Shown here in pieces: positions 19,298 through 26,544 of a DNA stretch of 64,000 nt (position 1 is the first letter of the stretch; each line of letters begins with the position of its first letter). The notes beneath the pieces are model-generated. The model saw only the letters and a list, made by a program, of their open reading frames with translations, searched no databases and was not told the DNA's origin. Made by a program: the position numbers and the translations under genes. This stretch comes from JALHSW01 sp963720675 (GTDB taxonomy: Bacteria; Actinomycetota; Acidimicrobiia; IMCC26256; PALSA-555), in NCBI GenBank assembly GCA_963720675.1, contig CAVRGH010000010.1, positions 806,001 to 870,000 of the forward strand. Direction: 5' to 3'.

Positions 19298-20119
19298 TCA
19301 GGGGCGCCGGGGGCGGTTCGTCCAGCCGCCCTCTTCGGTGCGGAACCAGCCTCCGGCCGCGAACGTGCCGCCGTCGGCGTGCACCGTCGTCCCGGTCACG
19401 AAGCCGGACAGGTCCGATGCCAGGAACAGCGCGACGCCCGCGAGGTCGTCGGGGGTACCGAACCGGCCGACCGGCACCCAGACCGGGACGAGATGTTCGT
19501 CCTCGGGCTTCACCCACTGCGAGTACGGCACCTGCGGCGTCTCGGTGACGTCGGGCGCGATCGCGTTGACCCGGATCCCGTGCTGGGCGTACTCGAGCGC
19601 CAGGCTCTTCGTGAAGCCGGTGACGCCGGCCTTGAATGCCGCGTAGGCGGCGCGGCTCGGGATCCCTCGGAACGCCTCGATGGTGGAGACGTTCACGATC
19701 GCGCCGCGGTCCTGCTGCATCATCGTCGGCAGGACCGCCTTCGAGCACAGGAACGCGTGCTCGAGGTTGACCCGGTAGAGGTCGGTCCACTCCTCACGGT
19801 CTTGCTCGTGGAAGGCCCGGCGGGCGCCGCCGTAGTGCCCGACGTTGTTCACGAGCACGTCGACGGCCCCGTACGCCTCCAGCGTCGTCGCGAGCACGCG
19901 GTCGACGTCTGCCGGCTCGCGCACATCGGCGATCACCGCCCGCGCATCGCCGCCGGCCGCGTGGATCACGGTCTCGGTGGCGGCGGCCCGCTCGGGGTCG
20001 ATCTCGGCGACCACGACGCGCGCACCCTCGGCGGCGAAGCGTTCGGAGATGCCGCGCCCGATGCCGGCACCGCCCCCCGTGACGATCGCCACCCGCCCGG
20101 CCAGGAGCCCGTCCGTCAT
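19298..20119 (-). CDS. SDR family oxidoreductase
   Basis: A 273-residue classical short-chain dehydrogenase. It carries TGGGAGIG at residues 14-21, NNVG near 92, STIE in the Ser region, YAAFK as the catalytic Tyr/Lys pair near 154-158, and the C-terminal HADGGT motif of 3-oxoacyl-reductase-like SDRs. The substrate is unknown. Its ATG is the last of a chain of overlapping short reading frames (20116-20167), described separately. The quinone reductase gene follows 42 bp downstream. Confidence 0.9.
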   Translation of the reverse strand: MTDGLLAGRVAIVTGGGAGIGRGISERFAAEGARVVVAEIDPERAAATETVIHAAGGDARAVIADVREPADVDRVLATTLEAYGAVDVLVNNVGHYGGARRAFHEQDREEWTDLYRVNLEHAFLCSKAVLPTMMQQDRGAIVNVSTIEAFRGIPSRAAYAAFKAGVTGFTKSLALEYAQHGIRVNAIAPDVTETPQVPYSQWVKPEDEHLVPVWVPVGRFGTPDDLAGVALFLASDLSGFVTGTTVHADGGTFAAGGWFRTEEGGWTNRPRRP

Positions 20120-20180
20120 CTGGCGCCCATCATCTGGCGCCCATCACGCCTCATGCCCGCCCGTCATCTGGGCGAGCCTA
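20116..20180 (-). promoter_or_regulatory. Promoter and chain of three overlapping mini-ORFs before the SDR gene
   Basis: On the minus strand TAGGCT (20180-20175) stands 7 nt before an ATG at 20167 that opens MTGGHEA-stop. That stop shares a base with ATG 20144 (MGAR-stop), whose stop shares a base with ATG 20130 (MGAR-stop), whose stop overlaps the SDR ATG at 20119. The last two mini-ORFs arise from a perfect tandem duplication of CATCTGGCGCCCAT (plus strand, 20117-20130 and 20131-20144). Confidence 0.5.
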
Positions 20181-20189
20181 CGGGGGCGG

Positions 20190-20195
20190 TAGCGT
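20190..20195 (+). promoter_or_regulatory. Probable -10 box of the selenoprotein redoxin gene
   Basis: TAGCGT lies 6 nt before the ATG at 20202. Back to back with the minus-strand TAGGCT box at 20175-20180, it makes a compact divergent promoter. Confidence 0.55.
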
Positions 20196-20201
20196 CACGT
20201 G

Positions 20202-21257
20202 ATGCCTCCCGGGAGCCCCACCCCCGCAGCGGTGGTCGTCGACGGCGACCGGAGCACCGAGGTGCCGGCGAGCACCGATGGCAGCACCCTCTTCCTCTCG
20301 CCCCGCGAGCTCACGCTCGCCACCGGCTGGGCGCTCGAGCCCGAAGGGCTGTGCCGCGGCGACGTGTGCTTCCCGGTCCGGGACCGGGCCGCGGTCGAGG
20401 TCGACGGCTCGATCTCGCTCCACGGGGTGGCCGGCGTCCTCGGTCGGCCCCTGGCCTTCGAGGCCGACCCGCCCGTCGCCGTGCTCGGCGAGGCGCCCGC
20501 CGACGTCGGCGTCGCGCTCGCGAGCGGTCGCGCACCGAACTTCGCGCTCCCCGACCTCAGTGGCGGGACGATCGAGCTCGACGACTTCGCCGGCAAGAAG
20601 CGCATGCTCTTCGCCTGGTCCTCCTGGTGAGGCTGTCGCTGGGATCTGCCGGTCTGGCAGACGCTGGTCAACGAGCTCGACCCGGAGCGGTTCGTCATCC
20701 TCGCGGTCGCGCTCGATGAGGACGTCGACGCGGTGCGCGCGTGCGCACTCGAAGAGGTCCCGGAGCCGCTCACCTATCCGGTGCTCGTCGACCGCGATCA
20801 CCTCGTCGCCGAGCTCTACGGGATCGTGAACGTGCCCACGACGATCTGGATCGACGAGGAGGGCAGGATCGTTCGTCCGCCCTCGATCGCGCCTGCCGAC
20901 AACAAGTTCCAGGACTTCACCAAGATCGATGCCGCGGTCCACAACGACGCGCTGCTCGCCTGGGTGCGCGACGACGTGCTGCCGCTCGACGACGACTCGA
21001 TCCGCGCCCGCCTCGATGCGCCGACCGTCGACGTGCAGCAGGCGCGCGCCGAACGGCGACTCGGGATGCATCTCCTGCGGGCGGGTCACGAGCAGGCCGG
21101 GAAGCGGCATCTCGCGGCCGCGATGGAGCTCGCGCCCGTGGACTGGACGATCCATCGCGGCTCGATGCCCGTGCTCGGCAAGGATCCCTTCGGTCAGGAT
21201 TTCTTCGACTTCTATGAGCAGTGGGAGCAGGCCGGCCGCCCGGACTACGGATCGTGA
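20202..21257 (+). CDS. Redoxin (thioredoxin-fold) protein with in-frame TGA, probable selenoprotein
   Basis: Reading from ATG 20202, the frame meets TGA at 20628-20630 and continues without break to 21257. This gives 351 residues if TGA is read as selenocysteine (U143). The local sequence is FAWSSW-U-GCR-WDLPVWQ. The stop therefore sits exactly where TlpA/AhpC-TSA proteins carry the first active-site Cys, with Cys145 next to it. The segment NVPTTIWIDEEGR downstream is the cis-Pro loop of the thioredoxin fold. An upstream 100-residue domain (LEPEGLCRGDVCFPV) may bind another redox centre. A SECIS-like hairpin follows the TGA. The stop overlaps the SMP-30 gene (GTGA). Two separate genes or a nonsense mutation are less likely. 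Confidence 0.85.
20645..20661 (+). promoter_or_regulatory. Bacterial SECIS-like hairpin
   Basis: TCTGCC (20645-20650) pairs perfectly with GGCAGA (20656-20661) around the loop GGTCT (20651-20655). The loop begins 21 nt after the TGA. From memory, the E. coli fdhF SECIS has the same GGUCU loop about 19 nt after its UGA, which is the SelB contact. The hairpin is inside the coding frame (L-P-V-W-Q). Confidence 0.8.
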
Positions 21258-22162
21258 GCGGTCGTCGCCCCGAGGTCGTCGCGACCGGCGTCCAGTTCGG
21301 CGAAGGTCCGGTGTGGTGTGGGGCAGTCGGCGACCGGCCCGCATCGCTCGTGTACACGGCCGTGGCGGGTGGCACGGTCGAACGGCTCGACGTGGCGACC
21401 GGTGCGGTCAGCGTCGTCGCCGACCTCGGCGGCGGCCCGAACGCAGCGCTCCTCGCGAGTGACGGCGGGTTCCTCGTGACCCAGAACGGCGGCATCGACT
21501 TCACCGGCAACGGCCGGTTCCCCGAGCAGCCCCCGTACCGACCCGTGGTCCCCGGGATCCAGCGGGTCGCGCCCGACGGCTCGGTCTCGTACCTGTTGGA
21601 CGCGTCCACCGACGACGGACCGTTCCTCGCACCGAACGACCTCGTTGCCGCGGCCGACGGCACGGTCTGGTTCACGGACCCCCCGGCGCATCCGCCGCCT
21701 CCCGAACCCCGCGGCCGAGTGCACGCGGTGGCACCCGACGGTACGACGCGGGTCGTCGCCCGGGACTTCCACTACTGCAACGGCATCGCGCTCGAGCCCG
21801 ACGGCACGCCCGTCGTGATCGAGGCGAACGGGTTGCTCCGGCTCGGGCCGGACGGCGAACGCGTGTGGATCACCGAGCAGCTCAGCCCGAACGGCACCCC
21901 CGGGGACGGCCTGTGCTTCGACGTGGACGGCCGCGCGTACGTGGCGAACACCGTCGACCACGGCGTCCGGGTGCTGGAGCCCGACGGCACCGAGGTCGAC
22001 TTCCTCGAGATCGGCGGGCCCGGCGTCACCACCAACTGCTGCTTCGGCGGGGTCGACGGCCGCACCCTGTTCGTCACCGACGGGATGCCCGGCCAGATCG
22101 TCGCCTGGGAGGCCATGCCCAGCCCCGGGCTGGCCCTCCACCGGTGGCCGGCCCCGGCCTGA
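21254..22162 (+). CDS. SMP-30/gluconolactonase/LRE family protein
   Basis: A 302-residue six-bladed beta-propeller of the SMP-30/gluconolactonase family. The N-terminal GEGPVW holds the first metal-ligand Glu, LAPNDLVAAADGTVWFTDP is the second ligand segment, and HYCNGIALEPDG and GDGLCFDVDGRAYVAN complete the metal site. Such proteins hydrolyse sugar lactones or related esters with a divalent metal. The substrate is not evident. GTG 21254 overlaps the redoxin stop by 4 bp, so expression of this gene may depend on readthrough of the upstream TGA. Confidence 0.88.
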   Translation: MSGRRPEVVATGVQFGEGPVWCGAVGDRPASLVYTAVAGGTVERLDVATGAVSVVADLGGGPNAALLASDGGFLVTQNGGIDFTGNGRFPEQPPYRPVVPGIQRVAPDGSVSYLLDASTDDGPFLAPNDLVAAADGTVWFTDPPAHPPPPEPRGRVHAVAPDGTTRVVARDFHYCNGIALEPDGTPVVIEANGLLRLGPDGERVWITEQLSPNGTPGDGLCFDVDGRAYVANTVDHGVRVLEPDGTEVDFLEIGGPGVTTNCCFGGVDGRTLFVTDGMPGQIVAWEAMPSPGLALHRWPAPA

Positions 22163-22201
22163 GGCGCCGGGCCCCGCCGCATCGCCCGGCCCAGCGGCGC
22201 G

Positions 22202-22258
22202 GTAGCGTCGTCGCCGCAGCACGGCAGCCAGAGCGAGCCTCCGACCACACGCAAGGGG
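22202..22258 (+). promoter_or_regulatory. Promoter and leader of the alcohol dehydrogenase gene
   Basis: TAGCGT at 22202-22207 is a -10 candidate. About 50 nt of leader follow, with the ribosome site AAGGGGA just before ATG 22265. Unlike most genes here, this one therefore seems to have a leader. Confidence 0.4.
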
Positions 22259-22264
22259 AACCAC

Positions 22265-23347
22265 ATGCGCGCCGCGATCTTCACCGAGATGGACGGGCCC
22301 CTCTCCGTCGAGGACGTCACCCCCACCGATCCCGGCCCGGGCGACGTCGTCGTCCGCGTCACCGCGAGCGGCCTCTGCCACTCCGACGTCTCGGTGATCA
22401 ACGGCACCCTCCCGATGCCGCCACCCGCGATCCTCGGCCACGAGGGCACGGGCGTGGTCGAGTGGGCCGGTACCGAGGTCACCCGGGTCAAGGAAGGCGA
22501 CCGCATCATCGGTTCCTTCATCCCCGCGTGTGGCGTCTGCTGGTACTGCAACAACGACCAGTCGAACCTGTGCGAGAACACCTACACGGTCATGATGAAC
22601 CCGCGTGCGACGCGGGCCGACGGCACGCCGCTCCCGGGGATGACGGGCCTCGGCACCTTCGCCGAGCAGATGACGTGCTCGGAGATCTCGGTCATCAAGG
22701 TCGAGACCGACCTACCCGACGACCAGCTCGCGCTGATCGGCTGCGGGGTCACCACCGGTGTGGGCGCCGCGATGTACACCGCGCAGGTCGAGCCCGGTTC
22801 CAGCGTCGTCGTCATCGGCTGCGGTGGCGTCGGCCAGGGCGTCATCCAGGGCGCACGCATCTCGGGTGCCGCCCGCATCATCGCCGTCGACCCGGTCGCG
22901 CTGAAGCGCGACACGGCACTCAAGCTCGGTGCGACCGACGTGATCGACCCGACGGCAGGCGACATGGCTGCCCAGGTACTCGAGCTCACCGGGGGCCGCG
23001 GCGGCGACTACGTGTTCGAGGTGATCGGGAACCCCGACCTCATCACGCAGGCGTTCATGGTGACGCGCCCCGGTGGTGCGATGGTCGCGGTGGGTGTGCC
23101 CCGCTCCGACGCGATGATCTCGATCCCGAGCTTCCCGCTCATCCTCCAGGAGAAGCGGATCCTCGGGTGCGTGTACGGCTCGGCGCAGGTGCGCCGACAC
23201 TTCCGGCAGCTGATCGAGCTGATCGAGACGGGGCGACTCGACGTCGGCGGCATGGTCAGCCGGCGCCTCGACCTCGACGAGATCAACGACGGCCTGCGCG
23301 CGATGCAGGAAGGCGAAGTGATCCGCAGCGTCGTCTGCGCCCACTGA
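22265..23347 (+). CDS. Zinc-dependent alcohol dehydrogenase (MDR)
   Basis: A 360-residue medium-chain zinc alcohol dehydrogenase. Catalytic zinc ligands are Cys38 (GLCHSD) and His59 in GHEGTG. The structural zinc loop ACGVCWYCNNDQSNLC (about 87-102) is intact. GCGGVGQGVIQGA is the NAD-binding Rossmann motif. It oxidises a primary alcohol or reduces an aldehyde; the family includes NDMA- and mycothiol-linked members, and I cannot assign one. It sits alone after the redoxin/SMP-30 pair with its own promoter and converges with a PIG-L gene after 25 bp. Confidence 0.92.
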   Translation: MRAAIFTEMDGPLSVEDVTPTDPGPGDVVVRVTASGLCHSDVSVINGTLPMPPPAILGHEGTGVVEWAGTEVTRVKEGDRIIGSFIPACGVCWYCNNDQSNLCENTYTVMMNPRATRADGTPLPGMTGLGTFAEQMTCSEISVIKVETDLPDDQLALIGCGVTTGVGAAMYTAQVEPGSSVVVIGCGGVGQGVIQGARISGAARIIAVDPVALKRDTALKLGATDVIDPTAGDMAAQVLELTGGRGGDYVFEVIGNPDLITQAFMVTRPGGAMVAVGVPRSDAMISIPSFPLILQEKRILGCVYGSAQVRRHFRQLIELIETGRLDVGGMVSRRLDLDEINDGLRAMQEGEVIRSVVCAH

Positions 23348-23372
23348 CCCCACCCAGTACTGGGGACCACGT

Positions 23373-24101
23373 TCAGGCGGTGGCGACGACGCGGTAGCCC
23401 TCGGCGAGGTGACCGTCGGGGAGTCCGCCCGCCTTGCCGACCATCTCGCCCCATCCACGGATCAGATCGTCGAGCCGCCCGGGGTCGGGGTGCTGGCTGA
23501 CGTGGCTGCGGAGCGCCTCGAGCTTCCGGTCGATCACGTCGGTGATGTCGACGAAGCGGTCGGGGGTGCCTGCGGCCTGGAGCCACACCTCGGCGACGGA
23601 CCACGGCTCGAGCCCCTCGTCCTCCAGCAGCTCCTTGTGCGCGAACGGGTTCCGGGCGTCGGGGTACACCGCGGACAGCGCGGCTTCCCCGGCCGCGAGG
23701 TGGTCGGGGTGACTCGCGTAGATCCGGCCGTAGTTGCGATCGGGTGACTGGGTGACGACCCGCTGCGGCCGCACCTGGCGGATCACCCGCGAGATGTCAC
23801 GGCGGAGGTCGAGCGACGGCTCCACCCGACCGTCGGGGTACGCGAGCCAGTGGAGATCGGTGACGCCGACGACCTTCGCCGCAGTGGCCTGCTCCGCGCG
23901 ACGCGTCTCGGCCATGACGTGCCGGGGCACCGACCGGTCGAACCCACCCGCGTCACCGTCGGTGACGAGCAGGTAAGACACGGCGATCCCGGCATCGGTC
24001 CAGGTCGCGACACTGCCGGCGGACCCGAAGTCGACGTCGTCGGGGTGCGCCATGATCATCAGCACGCGCTCGACATCCTCAACCACGATCTCGTCAGCCA
24101 T
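23373..24101 (-). CDS. PIG-L/LmbE family deacetylase
   Basis: A 242-residue zinc-dependent N-deacetylase-like protein. The metal motif AHPDDVDFG is near residues 15-23 and the third ligand is in ASHPDHLAAGEA. The family includes MshB and Mca of mycothiol metabolism, but the sequence alone does not separate them. The ATG at 24101 is chosen because TAGCGT (24114-24109) lies 7 nt before it and because the extra upstream reading frame (30 residues to 24191) lacks family features. Transcribed divergently from the small membrane protein gene. Confidence 0.9.
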   Translation of the reverse strand: MADEIVVEDVERVLMIMAHPDDVDFGSAGSVATWTDAGIAVSYLLVTDGDAGGFDRSVPRHVMAETRRAEQATAAKVVGVTDLHWLAYPDGRVEPSLDLRRDISRVIRQVRPQRVVTQSPDRNYGRIYASHPDHLAAGEAALSAVYPDARNPFAHKELLEDEGLEPWSVAEVWLQAAGTPDRFVDITDVIDRKLEALRSHVSQHPDPGRLDDLIRGWGEMVGKAGGLPDGHLAEGYRVVATA

Positions 24102-24108
24102 GCGATCG

Positions 24109-24137
24109 ACGCTACCGCAGCGCTTCTGGCCTACGGT
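24109..24137. promoter_or_regulatory. Divergent promoter pair (PIG-L gene and small membrane protein gene)
   Basis: TAGCGT on the minus strand (24114-24109), 7 nt before ATG 24101, and TACGGT on the plus strand (24132-24137), 7 nt before GTG 24145. Only 43 bp separate the two start codons, so both genes appear leaderless. Confidence 0.55.
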
Positions 24138-24144
24138 TCCGTGC

Positions 24145-24543
24145 GTGCTGCCGGTGACCTGGGCGACGATCCGCCTGTTCCTCCACGTCACGGCGGCGAC
24201 GGTCTGGGTAGGCGGTCAGCTGACCCTTGCCGGTCTCGTCCCCAACCTGCGCGCCATCTCGCCCGATGCCCCGCGCACCGTGGCCCGCCGCTTCAACCAG
24301 CTGGCGTGGCCTGCGTTCTTCGTCCTCGTCGCGACCGGGATCTGGAACATCCTGGCCCTGCAGCCGGACTGGACGACCGAGTACGGGCGCACGGTCATGG
24401 TCAAGATCGTGGTGGTCGCGATCGCGGGCGTCAGCGCGTTCCTCCACTCCATCGCACGCACCAAGCCCGCGCTCGCCGTGTTCGGGGCGATGAGCGCGAT
24501 CTTCTCGATCGCCGCGCTGTTCCTCGGCGTGATGCTCGCCTGA
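24145..24543 (+). CDS. Small integral membrane protein, CopD-like
   Basis: A 132-residue protein with four hydrophobic helices: LFLHVTAATVWVGGQLTLAGLV, WPAFFVLVATGIWNILAL, MVKIVVVAIAGVSAFLHSI (listed by first 19 residues) and FGAMSAIFSIAALFLGVML. A His in the first helix and another in the third resemble the CopD/DUF2269 group of heme or copper-associated membrane proteins. That assignment is weak. GTG 24145 is chosen for its spacing to TACGGT. It converges with the PAP2 gene. Confidence 0.7.
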   Translation: MLPVTWATIRLFLHVTAATVWVGGQLTLAGLVPNLRAISPDAPRTVARRFNQLAWPAFFVLVATGIWNILALQPDWTTEYGRTVMVKIVVVAIAGVSAFLHSIARTKPALAVFGAMSAIFSIAALFLGVMLA

Positions 24544-24561
24544 CCCGCTTGTGCCGGCCGA

Positions 24562-25500
24562 TCAGGTAGTCGCGAGCGCGGGGACATCGTCGGCTCCCGC
24601 GCCCGGTGGGTCGAGCGACAGGTCGCGCAGCATCCCGACGAAGAGCACCAGCAGCACGAGCGCGACCCCGGCGATCATCGTGATCGCAGCGGCATACGCC
24701 AACCCGAAGTTGACCGCGTCGAGATCGTTCTCGCGCGCCGCGACGAGCGTGCCGCCGACACCGATCATGGCGCCCAGGAGCAACCCGACGCCGATCCCGC
24801 CGAAGAACGGGCTCAGCGAGGGCACCTTCGCGATGAGCCGAGCCGGCCGCGCCCGCACCGTGCCCTCCGTGCTGACGAGCAGCGCGACCGAGATCCCGCC
24901 CCACACCATCACCACCAGGTACGCACCGATGACATCGCTCGGGCGGTGCCATCCGGCGGTGACGGTTCCCGCTCCGACGAGCGTGGCGTAGGCGAGCCCG
25001 CCGATCACCGCAGCCCACCGGGCCCGGGCCGGGACGACCAGGATGAGCGCGACGGCCAGCGACATCGCGACGGTCGAGTGCCCGCTCGGGAAGCTGTTGG
25101 TCATGCCGAGCACGTCGGGGCGCCCGACCAGGTCGGGTCGGTCGAGCACGAGCTTCTTGAGCACCTGGGTCGTCACGTTCGCGCCCAGGATCACGATCCC
25201 CGCCGTGACCGCGAGGTGCGGGCGGCGCCGCAGCGCGGCCACGACCATGATCGCCATGCTCCCGAGGGCGAGCGACGCGATGCTGATCGTGTCGAGCAGG
25301 CGTTGGGTCGCGTTCAGGACGGTGGTGCGATGGGTGCGGCCGTCGAGCGCCGCGTCGTCGACCCGTTGACCCCACGCGGTGTGCACCGCCACCACGTAGA
25401 CGACCGCCAGCAGCACGAGACAGACGAACGCGAACACCAGCAGCTGGATGGTGCGCTTGCGAGCGAGCTGAGCATCGCGCGCCGATGGGTCGGGAGCCAT
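24562..25500 (-). CDS. PAP2 family membrane phosphatase
   Basis: A 312-residue integral membrane phosphatase of the PAP2 superfamily. The three motifs are KKLVLDRPD, FPSGHS (catalytic His) and GWHRPSDV. After the PAP2 core there are two additional helices (FFGGIGVGLLLGAMIGVGG and YAAAITMIAGVALVLLVL), making it longer than minimal members. Likely substrates are lipid phosphates such as phosphatidate or undecaprenyl diphosphate. A TAGGCT box lies only 5 nt before the ATG. Divergent from the DUF7064-like gene. Confidence 0.9.
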   Translation of the reverse strand: MAPDPSARDAQLARKRTIQLLVFAFVCLVLLAVVYVVAVHTAWGQRVDDAALDGRTHRTTVLNATQRLLDTISIASLALGSMAIMVVAALRRRPHLAVTAGIVILGANVTTQVLKKLVLDRPDLVGRPDVLGMTNSFPSGHSTVAMSLAVALILVVPARARWAAVIGGLAYATLVGAGTVTAGWHRPSDVIGAYLVVMVWGGISVALLVSTEGTVRARPARLIAKVPSLSPFFGGIGVGLLLGAMIGVGGTLVAARENDLDAVNFGLAYAAAITMIAGVALVLLVLFVGMLRDLSLDPPGAGADDVPALATT

Positions 25501-25519
25501 GCGGCAGCCTAGGCAGACC

Positions 25520-25525
25520 TACGCT
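25520..25525 (+). promoter_or_regulatory. Probable -10 box of the DUF7064-like gene
   Basis: TACGCT, 6 nt before ATG 25532, in the 31-bp divergent gap shared with the PAP2 gene. Confidence 0.5.
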
Positions 25526-25531
25526 CCCGCC

Positions 25532-26482
25532 ATGGCCACTCCCCATCCCGACGACGAGTTCCACCCGCCGACGACCGACGACCCGTACTGGACCGAGACC
25601 TGCTGGTTCACGTTCACGGTCCCGGAGCGCCGCCTGTCGGGGCAGCTCTACCCCTTCTTCCGACCCAACCAGCGCGTCGCCGCCGGGGGCGCGTACTTCT
25701 GGGACGAGCACGGCGAACACGTGCACGACTGCCGGTACGGCAAGAACTTCTGGCACCTCCCGATGCCCGACCAACCGCTCTCCGACGTCACGCTGGCGAA
25801 CGGCATCCGCTACCGCTGCGTCGAGCCGCTCACGAGGTACGAGATCGGGTACGACGATCCCGATGGTGGCAACGAGATCCACCTCGACCTCGAGTTCACC
25901 GCGGTCACGCCGCCTCACTACCTCGGAGACGCGCACCTCGACCAGCCGGGTCGGTACCGCGGGACCGTCGTCCTGCAGGGCGAGACGATCCCGGTGGACG
26001 CGTTCGGGTTCCGCGACCGCTCGTGGGGAGTGCGCTCACAGTTCGGGCTGGGCCTCACCAGCTCGGCGGCACCTCGGGGTGGCTACAGCTACGCGACTGC
26101 ATCCGACGCCGACGGCTTCCACTCGATCACGCTCGACTTCGGAGCCGGCTGCAACAACATCCACGGCTACCTGATGCGCGACGGCGAGTGGGCGAAGCTC
26201 GCGACCGGTCGGCGGGAGGTCGTCGAGCGCGACTCGTTCACCGGGCACCCGAAGCGGGTGACGATCGACGGTGTCGACGAGCAGGGCCGTGAGCTGCATG
26301 CCGAAGGGCGTTGCCTCAACGGCCTGGGCCTGTTCCTCAACCCGAACCTCTTCACGGTGAACTGCCTCGCCGAGTGGACGTTCGACGGCGTCACCGGGTT
26401 CGGCGAGGACCACGACAACTGGAGCGCGGCGGGCGCCCGGAGCTTCTTCCGCGCCCATCTCGGACACGACAGACTGTCCTGA
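25532..26482 (+). CDS. DUF7064-like protein (CrtC/lipocalin-type beta-barrel)
   Basis: A 316-residue protein rich in beta strands, with the motif FGFRDRSWGVR in the middle. In my memory this GxRDRSWGxR motif is typical of actinobacterial DUF7064/DUF7065 proteins and related hydroxyneurosporene-hydratase-like barrels. No signal peptide or catalytic motif is visible, so no reaction is proposed. ATG 25532 is placed by the TACGCT box 6 nt before it. An RfbH-like gene follows after 62 bp and an SDR after that. The three may form one unit. Confidence 0.6.
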   Translation: MATPHPDDEFHPPTTDDPYWTETCWFTFTVPERRLSGQLYPFFRPNQRVAAGGAYFWDEHGEHVHDCRYGKNFWHLPMPDQPLSDVTLANGIRYRCVEPLTRYEIGYDDPDGGNEIHLDLEFTAVTPPHYLGDAHLDQPGRYRGTVVLQGETIPVDAFGFRDRSWGVRSQFGLGLTSSAAPRGGYSYATASDADGFHSITLDFGAGCNNIHGYLMRDGEWAKLATGRREVVERDSFTGHPKRVTIDGVDEQGRELHAEGRCLNGLGLFLNPNLFTVNCLAEWTFDGVTGFGEDHDNWSAAGARSFFRAHLGHDRLS

Positions 26483-26544
26483 CCTCCTCCCCCGGGGCCG
26501 GACCACGGCCCGAGGCTGCGCTCCACCCGAAAGGATCTGCTCCC

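Noticed and set aside
20628..20630. TGA as a true stop giving two adjacent genes or a pseudogene
   Set aside because: The break is exactly at the redox Cys position, the frame is unchanged on both sides, no start or ribosome site follows, and a SECIS-like hairpin is present.
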